DNA from: Limanda limanda
Taxonomy: Eukaryota; Chordata; Actinopteri; Pleuronectiformes; Pleuronectidae
Reading direction: 5' to 3'
Assembly: GCF_963576545.1 (NCBI RefSeq)
Contig: NC_083641.1
Location: 20,351,523-20,415,522, forward strand
Length of the DNA stretch: 64,000 bases
The position numbers and the translations under genes are program-made. Each line of letters opens with the position of its first letter. The first letter of the stretch is position 1. Below are positions 50,201 to 60,533 of the stretch, piece by piece. The notes under the pieces are model-generated. The model was not told where the DNA came from and searched no databases. It was given only the letters and a program-made list of their open reading frames with translations.

Positions 50201-51349
50201 TCGGTCAGTCTGCAGTGAGAGCTGTCCTCCAGGAACCCGCATGGCCAGAAAGAAGGGGGAACCTATCTGCTGTTTTGACTGTGTCCCTTGTTCTGAGGGA
50301 GAGTTCACAAATGAAACAGGTTTTTATCAATCCAATGTTATTAAATACCATCATATATTATCCATCCATCCATCCATGCATCATCCATACTGGAGTGTTT
50401 TCAAATTGGTAACACATTTTTCGTCTTTTTTTCTATAGACTCCATGGAGTGCAGTAGCTGTCCAGAGGATTTCTGGTCCAGCCCCCAGCGTGACCACTGT
50501 GTTCCAAAGAAAACAGAGTTCCTCTCCTACCATGAGCCTCTAGGTATCTGCCTGTCCACCGCCTCCCTGCTGGGCACGATTTTCTCTGCTGTCGTCCTGG
50601 GCATCTTCATCCATCACCGCAGCACCCCCATGGTGCGTGCAAACAATTCAGAACTCAGCTTCCTGCTCTTGGTTTCACTGAAGTTCTGTTTCCTTTGTTC
50701 TTTGCTGTTCATCGGAAGACCCAGAGCATGGACGTGCCAGTTGAGACATGCAGCGTTTGGCATCAGCTTTGTGCTTTGTGTGTCGTGTATCCTGGTTAAA
50801 ACCATGGTGGTGCTGGCGGTGTTCAAGGCCTCCAAGCCAGGAGGGGGAGCCACTCTGAAGTGGTTTGGCTCAGTGCAGCAGAGAGGGACAATTCTGGTTC
50901 TAACTTCTGTTCATGCAGCAATATGCACTACCTGGCTTGTATCTGCTTCACCAGCTCCTCATAAAAACACCCAGTACCACAATTACAAGATAGTGTATGA
51001 GTGTGTAGTCGGCTCCACGATCGGCTTCGCAGTGTTGCTTGGCTACATTGGATTACTGGCTGTGCTCAGCTTCCTGTTAGCTTTTCTAGCAAGGAATCTC
51101 CCCGACAACTTCAACGAGGCCAAACTCATCACTTTCAGCATGTTGATCTCCTGCGCAGTGTGGCTGGCCTTCGTCCCTGCTTACGTCAACTCACCAGGCA
51201 AATACGCAGATGTAGTGGAGGTATTTGCCATCCTGGCCTCTAGTTTTGGCCTCTTGGTGGCGCTGTTTGGACCCAAATGTTACATCATCCTATTGAGACC
51301 AGAGAGGAACACAAAGAAAGCCATCATGAGTCGAGGCCACACAAAGTGA
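47201..51349 (+). pseudogene. OlfC/V2R class C olfactory receptor D with one nonsense codon
   Basis: Nine exons: 47201-47475, 47572-47866, 48046-48132, 48320-48589, 48798-49004, 49085-49360, 49870-50097, 50196-50319 and 50439-51349. All splice sites are GT-AG and every exon except exon 1 is open. Codon 76 (47426-47428) is TGA where A and C have TTC, a two-base change, so the reading frame is cut just before the ligand domain. Exon 4 keeps the bases lost in A and C, and exon 5 keeps TGG. It is therefore the least damaged member of its type. Possibilities include a recent null allele, a base-calling error, or use of a later start without the signal peptide. It pairs head to head with G. Confidence 0.88.
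49585..49740 (-). repeat. Dispersed teleost repeat in intron 6 of D
   Basis: Shortened counterpart of the intron 6 repeat in A and C, retaining 'atgaacaggggttaaaaaca' and 'cacaggtaattaaagg' but lacking the 'tctgggaaaatcaggg' block. Confidence 0.45.
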
Positions 51350-52432
51350 CAAAATTAACTCTTGAGATGTATCTGTGAAATAATCTGATCCACTCTGTGT
51401 TTTTTTAAATCCCACCATGATTATCAGATTAAACTAAAACAATATAGATGTGTTTATTAAAAAGACTGACATGGTTGTATATTATTTCATTTTAATATAG
51501 GTTTTTTTTCTTGAATTATATATTTGTTAATTCTCTGAGACAAGAACACTGTTGACAGTAATGCTTAAGAAGAAATAAAGTAATTTCAAACTCTACTTTT
51601 GTCAGTAACTACTTTTGCAACTAACTAACAAAAAAAATTACTTAAATTTCAGCAGGCCCGCTACTCATTACTTATGATTTTTTTGATAACTACAGGCTGA
51701 CAAATGGAGACGTCATCTGACTTCATAAGTGAATCTGTTGATTAGTGTTAGTGTTAGCCCACACAACGGTCCACAGTTTAATTCAAGTGGTTTCTTCTGG
51801 AAAATATGGATATGACAGAAAAAAATATACAACTCAGTTGTCGTCTATATGACAACTTAACATACATCAGTGTCCAGAAATCGTTGTCAACCAAATAACT
51901 TATAGGTAAAGTCTGGGAAACAGTGAAATAATTTCCCACTGTTGAGTCTACAATAAATAGGCAGATGAAAACATGGCTATTATAATCTTTGTTGCACTAT
52001 TTACGTAACAAAGTGAAGAAGTATTTGTACTGGTATTTTTGAACTACAGTTTGGCCTAGGGTCCTGCTAAACAATGAACGGCAAAACCGCTGCACCACAC
52101 AGCAGAACCATAAGGGCAGGAGCCATAAAACCATCAAGACGACTTCACAGAACTTCGAACAGCACAGCAAAACTTTTTTTCCCTTTCCATGGACGGGTAA
52201 CACAACTGGGCTTAATAATCATACTAGGCTGAGCAATGACTGTTTATTCAATTGCTTGTGATGTTTCTAAGTTTGATTTCTGTTGATGTGATATTTTGGC
52301 GTGGCCAGCTGCCATGTTGGAGGCACCCTCACTCACACAGACACACACACACGGATACTCACATACACATCTTTATATATTAAGTACACCTTTAGTCATT
52401 TGTGTTTTTTTTAACTTATAATATAATTAATG

Positions 52433-52665
52433 GAGCGAAGCCAGCGAGCTAGTTCTGGCAGGCAACTCGAGCTGCGCTGCTTCAGTCATGTGGCATACAT
52501 CAGGTGACATAAATCATGTGACATACATCAGGTGTCATACTTCACTTGCCACAACCAGCCACAGCACTCATCCACCTCATTAGGCGGTCTATTTAAGCAG
52601 AGGGAAATCCCATCACTCTCTCTGATTCCTAACTGCTACGCAGTACTGTAGACTTCTGCCTCAGC
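52433..52665 (+). repeat. Ngaro split direct repeat A1
   Basis: 233 bp from GAGCGAAGCCAGCGAGC to CTGCCTCAGC, repeated as A2 at 58754-58986 with only a few changes (gcgaag/gcaaag, ttcagtc/ttcattc). Contains internal short repeats ('acatacatcaggtg' and similar) and a TATTTAAG box near 52590 that may start transcription. Confidence 0.9.
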
Positions 52666-52726
52666 GTCACAGTGAGTACACCTGTCAATGAGATCGGTAA
52701 CCTACCTCCTGTTTCTGTGGATCGCC

Positions 52727-54107
52727 ATGTCTCTTCCCATCTCCGATTCCGAGGAAGAGTTTCAGTCCTCAGAGGGAGACGTCGGATGTATCCCCGACAC
52801 CCAGGCTCACTCTGCCGAGGTCCAATCCGACATCGATTCGGATACCCAGCATCAGCCCCGAAGCACCCGCGTCACCCGCAAGCGTCTCGCCGGGTGGCCC
52901 ATTCACCGGATCCCGGAAGCGCTGTATGCTCGAAAAATCTCAGCCCCAGCTGGCCTCAACCATGAGGAGCTCTTCGAGTTCCTCTCGAGACACGATAACC
53001 AAGACGACGAGGCACACCGCAGCTCACGCGCCGCCAATCCAGCCAGCGCTCCTCCGAAAAGCAAAGGCAAAGCTCCCGCAAAGAAGCGCAGTGCTCCACC
53101 AGCCGCTCTGAGACCCGCGGACAATTATACACCAGCAAAAAAGCAGAAGCCACCAGGACACGGACCATCCATCGAGGCAACCATCCTTTCCACTCTACAA
53201 GACATGCAATCGTCTTTGAACGTCATGAATACAAGAATTCAAACTTTGGAATCGAACGCCACCTTCCCCATGGCCAATGTAAACACTCCCGGACCATCCT
53301 CCGCTACTTCCTGGCCGGCGCAAGCGTGCATACTCCCAGCTGACGTCACACCGCAAAGGACTCTGGGAACTGCAGTTCCAGCCCCAAGCATGGGCACCAG
53401 GTTCTTCCCTCCAGCAGCAGCAATTTCTGATTCCCTCAGGAATCACATTCTATCAGGTAAGCTGTCGCATCATTCTGCACACAATTATAAATAGGGAGAA
53501 GAATAAAATAAGGGAAGGGGAGCAATTAGTGAGTAAATGGTGTTACTCATATTTTGTTTTGGCAGGCCACGATGTCAATCTTGTTAAGATCATCTTGGCC
53601 GGTTCAGAAACTGCGGACAAAAGATACGTGGATTGTGGGGACTTTTCAGTTGTTTTGAAAGACAGCGACCCCAGACTGTCAAAATCCCTAACTCTGGCAG
53701 AATTCAACGTCGCCTTCGGCGTTTTCAGAGACACGATATGTGAGGTCTTTCCAATTCGTAGAGAGGAACTTGACACCTATTTAGCAATCATTTCGGAACT
53801 CGCACTCTCATATGGTGGATCACTCTTTTATGAATATCATAAATCTTTCTCTGCAAAAGCTGCCATGTACATCCAAAAATTCAATCAGCGACTAAATTGG
53901 TCTGTAGTCGATCTGGCCCTTATCAGTCGTCATTTTACTGGGCAGAAAATCCTAGCCTGCTCCATCTGCGGTTCTTCCTCCCACACCACCTCACTCTGTC
54001 CAAGAACGGCAATACAAGAATTGTCTTCTTCAAGATCAGACCAATCATCCAGCGTCCACTTCTTTAGACCATTCTTTACAGCGAAAGGTACGACCCTCAG
54101 GCTTTAA
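52727..54107 (+). pseudogene. Ngaro gag (ORF1) with a 109-bp intron, frameshifted near its end
   Basis: The ATG at 52727 has a better context (gccATGt) than the in-frame ATG at 52688. The first part is acidic and then Lys/Pro-rich (to 53456). A standard intron, tatcAG|GTAAGC to gttttggcAG (53457-53565), joins it in frame to the second part, which ends with a CX2CX4HX4C zinc knuckle (CSICGSSSHTTSLC). That frame stops at 54107. A second Cys/His cluster typical of DIRS-order Gag (CNNFNESVC, CKFMHICSWC, HPRFVC; 54118-54230) continues in the next frame, so an extra base near 54060 probably splits the protein. By family this is the RNA-binding coat protein. Confidence 0.7.
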
Positions 54108-54251
54108 TTCACCAATCTGCAATAACTTCAATGAGAGTGTTTGTACATTTCCGAACTGTAAATTCATGCATATTTGTAGCTGGTGTGCAGACAGTCACCC
54201 ACGTTTTGTGTGTCCCAGGAGGCTCCGGCCTGCAAAAGGGGGGAAATAAAC

Positions 54252-55861
54252 ATGAAGCATCCATCGACTCCTGTGAATGTCCCTGCTCTCTCTTTGGCTC
54301 TGTCAAAACACCCGTGTGGAAGTTTTGTTAATTACCTCATCACCGGCTTGGTCCAATGATTTTTAGCAGGTTTATGCCGGCTTCCAAAAGTGACCCATAT
54401 ATGTAAAAACTTGCAGTCTGCATGCAAAGAGCCAGAAGTGGTCGATGAACTCCTATCAAAAGAAGTTAAAAAAGGATACATGATAGGTCCACTGTCAAAA
54501 CTCCACTTTCCTATCTTCAGAGTAAGTCCCATAGGAATCGCTACCAGGAAATATTCAAATAAAAAACGTCTCATCATCGACCTCTCAGCTCCTCACAATT
54601 CTACAATTCCTAGCATAAACAGCCTAATTCCCAAGGAACCGTTTTCTTTATTCTACGCTTCCGTCGACAATGCAGCACAGATGATTAAATCAGCAGGTGT
54701 CGGTGCATGGCTAGGAAAGGCCGATATTACCGATGCTTTCAAAGTCCTTCCACTTCACCCCTCTCAATGGCACCTTTTTTGTATTAAATGGAAGTCAAAG
54801 TTTTATTATTCCGTAAAATTGACATTCGGTTGCCGCAGTAGCCCCTCCATTTTTAACACTCTCTCAGAAGCACTATGCTGGATTCTTTACAACTCGTACA
54901 AACTCCCATTTGTCCTCCATCTGTTGGACGATTTCCTGGTCATAGACGTTCCCTCATCACCACCAGCTCGCAACATCACTGCACTTAGGAACCTCTTCAG
55001 CGAGTTAGGCGTTCCTCTTTCAGAAGAGAAAACAATAGGCCCGTCCACCCGCCTGGAATTTCCCGGCATAACCCTCGACAGCTTACTCATGCAAGCATCT
55101 CTGCCACAAGACAAATTGTCTCGCATCAGAGCAGCTATCAAATACCGGTCGACGACTACCATTATCAGTAAAAGAGATCTCTTATCTCTACTAGGCCACC
55201 TCAATTTCGCAATGCGCATAATTCCACATGGTCGTTCGTTCGTATCTCGCTTAATAGAATTGGCTTATTCTGTCCAGAATCTAAATGATCTGGTGGTTCT
55301 AGATGAAGGTTGTCAATCAGATCTGCTCTTCTGGTCCTTATTATGCGAAGAATGGAATGGTATTTCATTCTTCTACAATGACCATGTGGAATCTTCAGAT
55401 TCCATCAAATTCTTCACCGATGCCGCCCCCTCTGTTGGTTTTGGGGAATCTATGATAACGAATGGTTTGCAGATGTCTGGCCAACTGAAATCCAGCGCCT
55501 TAATGACCAATCCAAATCCACAGCCCTTTATGAGCTCTACCCCATTGTCGTGGCGTGCATCCTGTGGGGAAATAGTTGGGCTAGGAAACAAATTACGGTG
55601 TTCTGTGATAATGCAGCAACGGTCGAAATCATCAATAAAGGCCGCTCAAAAACATCGATAATAAATTATCTAATGCGACGTTTAACCTGGGTGAGCGTTC
55701 TCAATAATTTCATTTTGCGAGCTACTCATATTCCCGGGCACGAAAATAACATAGCTGATGCTCTTTCCCGTTTCAAAATCCAGGAGTTCAAAGCTATGTG
55801 TCCCCAGGCCAAACCCTCCAGCATTCCATGCCCTTCATTCAATCAGATGATCATCATTTGA
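54252..55861 (+). pseudogene. Ngaro reverse transcriptase/RNase H (broken)
   Basis: From ATG 54252 one frame carries the N-terminal region of DIRS-order RT, interrupted by TGA at 54357-54359. From 54390 it then carries the RT domain with RLIIDLSAP, SAGVGAWLGKADITDAF and the catalytic LLDDFLV (the YXDD position). RNase H begins at FFTDAAPSVGFG (about 55413). One base is missing in a G-run near 55447, and RNase H continues in another frame with VFCDNAATVEIINKG and THIPGHENNIADALSRF to 55861. This enzyme copies the element's RNA; the stop and the frameshift make this copy non-functional. It overlaps the recombinase start by 64 bp. Confidence 0.85.
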
Positions 55862-56847
55862 ACACGTCCAAGCCCCTACAGGATCTGTTGCACTCTGCCT
55901 CTAAATATATGAGACTTGGTTTGGCAAAAAGCACTATTACAACATATGACTCAGCTTGGTTTTTCTACTCTTCCTTTTGCGCCAGCCTCCTCATCAGTCC
56001 TCTACCAGCAAAAATTCCGGTAGTTTGTGCTTTCATCGTGAATTCATTCAAATCCCGTAATCTTAAAGCACAAAGTATTAAAGCTATGCTAGCAGGCATT
56101 CAGTTTCAAATGCGATGTCAAGATCCAGCCTCCCAAAGTCTTCTCACGAATCCGTCCATCAAGCTGATCCTCAACGGTCTTAAAAAGGCACGTCCCCCAG
56201 GCAACGACCAAAGACTACCTCTCACTATTTCACTGGTGCACAAATTGGTATTAAGGTTAAGGCAGGGTTGTTTCTCACCATATATCGATTCAATGCTGGA
56301 GGCTGTCCTGTTGATGGCTTTTTTCGGGTTTCTAAGGTGTGGTGAATACACCCCAAGGTCTCTTGCCTTTGATCCCCAGCATGACCTCACTCTCTCTGAT
56401 GTTACACTAGAAGAGCACATGTACTCATTATATTTAAAACACTCCAAAACTGATAGATTTAGTTTAGGCACTCTAATTTACATTGCAGAAAATAATACTT
56501 CCTTCTGCCCCTTCTCTTCCATGACAACATTTCTCCATCACCGCTCCCAAACCCATCGATTGGCACCTCTCTTCACCATCGACGGACGCAAACCCATGAC
56601 GAGATCCTGGTTCTCCACTATGCTTCATGATCTCGTCCGAAGCTGCGGCCTACCACCCGAGCACTATTTGCCTCACTCTTTAAGAATTGGGGCCGCGACA
56701 ACGGAGGCTCTGCATCTGCCTGCCGCCACGCTTAAATCTCTGGGTCGCTGGTCATCCTCCGCATATCAACGCTACGTCAGATTCCATAAGGAGGACATTC
56801 TACAAGCTCAAAAGATCATGAGTTCCTGCCCCCTGGAGCGTGAGTAA
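55798..56847 (+). CDS. Ngaro tyrosine recombinase (YR), 349 aa, open
   Basis: A phage-integrase-type tyrosine recombinase, which inserts the circular DNA copy of the element and replaces the DDE integrase of LTR elements. Catalytic residues are visible: Arg180 in GFLRCGEYTPRS, a Lys at about 214-217 (KHSKTDR), His293-x2-Arg296 in LPHSLRIGAAT, Trp318 at the second His/Trp position, and the nucleophile at Tyr323 or Tyr326 (GRWSSSAYQRYVR). Residues about 30-110 form the SAM-like DNA-binding domain. It is the only fully open gene of the element. The start at 55798 overlaps the RNase H end in a different frame, as is usual in this order. Confidence 0.9.
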   Translation: MSPGQTLQHSMPFIQSDDHHLNTSKPLQDLLHSASKYMRLGLAKSTITTYDSAWFFYSSFCASLLISPLPAKIPVVCAFIVNSFKSRNLKAQSIKAMLAGIQFQMRCQDPASQSLLTNPSIKLILNGLKKARPPGNDQRLPLTISLVHKLVLRLRQGCFSPYIDSMLEAVLLMAFFGFLRCGEYTPRSLAFDPQHDLTLSDVTLEEHMYSLYLKHSKTDRFSLGTLIYIAENNTSFCPFSSMTTFLHHRSQTHRLAPLFTIDGRKPMTRSWFSTMLHDLVRSCGLPPEHYLPHSLRIGAATTEALHLPAATLKSLGRWSSSAYQRYVRFHKEDILQAQKIMSSCPLERE

Positions 56848-57700
56848 AGTAACATATGCTCCAGCTGGGCATGCATCTATGGGGAATTGCCACCCCACCA
56901 GAGCTGAGGCCTAACATCCGAACGCTATTCCTGGCACTCCCTAAGATATGGCCTGTTACAACTGCAACACTCCATCATCTACGCTACTTCTGATAGACAC
57001 AACACGAAAGAACATTGACTCTCAAACATCTTCTGCACCTTTGATGTCTTAATGTGTATTCTCTGCCTAAATCCATTGTTGCATGCAGATCTCGGAGACC
57101 TATGGTCTCCGCGTCTGGGGCAGTCGCAGGCATGCTTCGGCGCGCCTTCGTCCCCTCAAGTGCAGACCTTGTGAGACCCATCTCTGGTGCGGGTCCTTCT
57201 TCCCTCCTCACACTTCTACTCCTTCCTCCCGTCGGGCCCAGCATGAGCGGGCGCGGCTGCCGGTGGACAAACCTGTCTCCGTGCTCCCCGCGTTACGCGT
57301 GTCGGACTCCAGCGCGGGGATGAGTGTCGTGTAGGGGCTGCACAGGTTGAAGGAGCTCCGTTGCCAGCGGTGACCACACAATGCGAACCTTGATCGTGGC
57401 ATTTATCGCGCTCCTGTCCATCCTGGGAGGGGGATCCCTCACATGCGGCTCTCTCTGAGGTTTCTACCTTTTCCCCTGTTATAGGGGTTTTTGGGTAGTT
57501 TTTCCTTACTCTTGTCGAGGGTTAAGGACAGGGTGTCGCACTCGCTAAGCCATGAACGAATCATATTGTGATTACTGCTGTTCAAAGAAATTTTTATGAG
57601 TGAAGAATGTGTACGTGCTTTGCAGCCAAAATATTGTTGCATTTCAGGTGGTTTGCTGGGCTTAGAGTGTTAAATTCTGGGGTATAGGTTGCCACGTGCC
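56848..57700 (+). other. Ngaro 3' non-coding region
   Basis: No ORF of recognisable family is seen. Directly after the recombinase stop (56849-56895) is a diverged copy of the 80-bp satellite unit ('tgctccagctgggcatgcat'). A GC-rich block at 57100-57400 encodes nothing I recognise. Bases about 57455-57545 ('gtttctaccttttcccctgt' and 'tagtttttccttactcttgt') match a motif scattered through teleost genomes, suggesting a small captured repeat. Confidence 0.5.
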
Positions 57701-57840
57701 AAGTTCACAATATATTCTCCTATAGAGCCAGGGCAGTAGGGGGGAACCTCACTAGGCAGTATATATTCTCCCGCGACAATGGCCACAGCGAATGACAACA
57801 CCACGGGGGTGCATGGTGCGCATCACAGTTTCACAGGTAG

Positions 57841-58520
57841 CATATTCTCCTGCAGGCACGCGCCTATGGAGAATAGCCACACCGCAGTGGCGTGGAACAC
57901 ATAACAGGCTCACTAGGTAGCATTTTCTCCAGCAGGCATGCGCCTATGGAGAATAGCCACACCGCAGTGGCGTGGAACACATAACAGGCTCACCAGGTAG
58001 CATATTCTCCAGCAGGCATGCGCCTATGGAGAATAGCCACACCGCAGTGGCGTGGAACACATAACAGGCTCACTAGGTAGCATATTCTCCTGCAGGCATG
58101 CGCCTAGGGAGAATAGCCACACCGCAGTGGCGTGGAACACATAACAGGCTCACTAGGTAGCATATTCTCCAGCAGGCATGCGCCTATGGAGAATAGCCAC
58201 ACCGCAGTGGCGTGGAACACATAACAGGCTCACTAGGTAGCATATTCTCCGGCAGGCATGCGCCTATAGAGAATAGCCACACCGCAGTGGCGTGGAACAC
58301 ATAACAGGCTCACCAGGTAGCATATTCTCCGGCAGGCATGCGCCTATGGAGAATAGCCACACCGCAGTGGCGTGGAACACATAACAGGCTCACTAGGTAG
58401 CATATTCTCCGGCAGGCATGCGCCTATGGAGAATAGCCACACGGCAGTGGCGTGGAACACATAACAGGCTCACTAGGTAGCATATTCTCCAGCAGGCATG
58501 CGCCTATGGAGAAGGGCCAC
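57841..58520 (+). repeat. 80-bp tandem repeat array inside the Ngaro element
   Basis: Eight full units (starting at 57841, 57921, 58001, 58081, 58161, 58241, 58321 and 58401) plus a partial unit at 58481, with a strict 80-bp period, followed and preceded by degenerate units (57700-57840, 58521-58555). Each unit holds TATTCTCC and its inverse GGAGAATA around 'agcaggcatgcgcctat', so each can form a hairpin. A second, weaker inverted pair is CCACACC/GGCGTGG. Units differ by only one to three bases. Confidence 0.95.
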
Positions 58521-58591
58521 ACCTCGGCGGTGTATGGTGCACACATAGTAGATACCGATTCATCCGTCAGGCTCCGAATCGTGCAGTGTTG

Positions 58592-58753
58592 GGGGGGTTA
58601 CAGCATTAGCTCATCACTCCCATCATTCCTGTGTTAGCATATGGGGAGTGATTAAGTTGGAGCCTAGACGCCAAACACAAACCTGTCTACTGTGAATATA
58701 AATATCTTAATAAAGAAGATAAATAATCAAACGTGAGTTGTCTGACTGAAATG
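58592..58753 (+). repeat. Ngaro split direct repeat B1
   Basis: 162 bp from GGGGGGTTACAGCATTAGC to GACTGAAATG, repeated as B2. It contains AATAAA at 58709-58714, a likely poly(A) signal for the element's RNA, and runs directly into A2 through the junction GAAATG|GAGC. Confidence 0.9.
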
Positions 58754-58986
58754 GAGCAAAGCCAGCGAGCTAGTTCTGGCAGGCAACTCGAGCTGCGCTG
58801 CTTCATTCATGTGGCATACATCAGGTGACATAAATCATGTGACATACATCAGGTGTCATACTTCACTTGCCACAACCAGCCACAGCACTCATCCACCTCA
58901 TTAGGCGGTCTATTTAAGCAGAGGGAAATCCCATCACTCTCTCTGATTCCTAACTGCTACGCAGTACTGTAGACTTCTGCCTCAGC
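58754..58986 (+). repeat. Ngaro split direct repeat A2
   Basis: 233-bp second copy of A1, ending at CTGCCTCAGC. A 37-bp unique spacer (58987-59023) separates it from B2. Confidence 0.9.
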
Positions 58987-59023
58987 TCCTCCACCACCCC
59001 AGCATCCACCTGTAGGCTTCAAC

Positions 59024-59185
59024 GGGGGGTTACAGCATTAGCTCATCACTCCCATCATTCCCGTGTTAGCATATGGGGAGTGATTAAGTTGGAGCCTAGA
59101 CGCCAAACACAAACCTGTCTACTGTGAATATAAATATCTTAATAAAGAAGATAAATAATCAAACGTGAGTTGTCTGACTGAAATG
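59024..59185 (+). repeat. Ngaro split direct repeat B2 (right end)
   Basis: 162-bp second copy of B1, including its AATAAA at about 59141-59146. It ends in GAAATG, where host sequence CTTTTCTTTCACAAATG resumes, matching the empty site at 18954-18970. Confidence 0.9.
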
Positions 59186-60018
59186 CTTTTCTTTCACAAA
59201 TGTTTTTCATAATGTGGCATAAGTGAATTTTGACAACCTCTACACTGTCGAGATCTCTATGTCCTTCAACTAAGCTAACTATATATATGGTAATGTTGGT
59301 TATAGTTAGTACCTTTATGAGACATAATCAATTTGAAAGGTGGTGCCCCGAGGTAACTTTGATCAATCAAAGTTATTATTTAATATTCATATTTTTAATA
59401 TTAATATTCAATATTTTATTTTGATTTATTGAATGCTGAAAGACAAACCATTTTATGGTATCACGTTTAATGCACTATTGCACTTTACTTGAGTATTTAT
59501 TTTCCTGATGACTTTTACTTGATACAATTTTCTGTAGTTTCAACTTATATTCTCAAAACTAGACTGTGTCCAGTGAAATGTTCTTCTCTGTACTAGCACT
59601 GTGCAGGTTGTTAAGAAAAGAGGAACACTATCCTATTATTTGTGCCTAGAACTTGTTCCCTTTTGCTGAGTTATCATAAGGGGCATTGTGTGTCATTCCT
59701 GCTAGTGATTAGAAAGTGAAAGGTCCATGTTTAGTGATATTTCCAGTTAACAACTTTTTGTGGTTATACTGTGGTCTATTAGTGTTCTTAGGCAGACACA
59801 AGAGACACTTGTTTGTTCTGTTGTGTTGGTTATTTGTTGTCCCTAGAAGTTCAGATGCACTAGTCCATTAGTATTTGAACCTCATACATTATATGTATAT
59901 TTTTGTTATAATTTTTCAGTGAGTAGAAATAAGGCCTGAAGAGAACAATTTTGTTTTTTTGTGTGTCTGTATAGGCCTACTATAAAAAGAACTTCCCATT
60001 TTTAAGTTTGGTACTTAA

Positions 60019-60110
60019 GGGGGACGTATTATGAAAATTCCACTTTTATTTGATTTGATTTGGGTATCTGGCATGTCTACCGTCCCAAAAACTCTGGAAA
60101 AAAACAACTC
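60019..60110. repeat. Short dispersed teleost repeat (inverse of 5019-5115)
   Basis: 'ggacgtattatgaaaattcc' and 'gtatctggcatgtctaccgt' are the reverse complement of the repeat after copy A. Bases 59186-60018 continue the AT-rich sequence paralogous to 18954-20350 and hold no gene I can support. Confidence 0.45.
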
Positions 60111-60533
60111 CTTTGTTATGGTTTCTCTATGTCAGAAACGTCATGCTTGAGGGCAATCAAAACAGGTCAATCTGAGGAAGGCTGTTTTAGACAGGGTAAA
60201 AAGGGTGCTGTTTAAAATGATACTTGTGGTATTTTGATCTGTGAAAAGAGAGGTAATAAAAGAAGGAAATGGTAAATGTTTTTAAAATGGTAAAAAAAAA
60301 TTATTTCAGCAAAACTGTTATTAGGTTATTTAAAATGGTTGCCCCTCATCTGTGAATTTGAGAACAGCGATAATAATTTGGTATTGCTGTATATCTTCTA
60401 TAGTGGACATGGCAGATTAACATCTATGTAATGTTAATATTTGTCTTGGTTTGTAATGTTGTAAAGATTGTAAACAGGAGGAGAGCAGTTAAGGGGAAAT
60501 TTGTTGTCCCACACCTCCACTTTGCTTTTGCTT

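Larger units (their letters stand above)
40100..51349. repeat. Divergent-pair unit, copy 2 (relic 3, G, D)
   Basis: Counterpart of 21100-32493. It is followed by 51350-52428, which matches the sequence 3' of B rather than that 3' of C, and then by the Ngaro element. No gene is seen in 51350-52428. Confidence 0.85.
52433..59185 (+). mobile_element. Ngaro-type tyrosine-recombinase retrotransposon (about 6.75 kb)
   Basis: The element has the split direct repeats that define Ngaro-type elements of the DIRS order: A1 (52433-52665) at the left, and B1 (58592-58753), A2 (58754-58986) and B2 (59024-59185) at the right. A1/A2 are both 233 bp and B1/B2 both 162 bp, each pair nearly identical. Between them run gag, RT/RNase H and tyrosine recombinase in + orientation. 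The empty site survives as a paralogue downstream of B (ATTAATGTTTTTCTTTC at 18947-18963). Here the left junction is ATTAATG|GAGC and the right is GAAATG|CTTTTCTTTC, with no target duplication. Near-identical repeats suggest a fairly recent insertion, but gag and RT/RNase H carry breaks, so this copy is probably not autonomous. Confidence 0.92.

Noticed and set aside
52956..53180. Overlapping minus-strand frames across gag
   Set aside because: Shadows of the GC-rich, Lys/Arg/Pro-rich gag coding strand.
56984..57334. Overlapping frames in both directions after the recombinase gene
   Set aside because: GC-rich stretch with frames open on both strands, no recognisable motif and no conservation that can be tested here.
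57841..58520. Regular direct repeats suggestive of a CRISPR array
   Set aside because: Units are 80 bp and abut with no unique spacers, sit inside a eukaryotic retrotransposon and have no cas genes. This is a tandem satellite.
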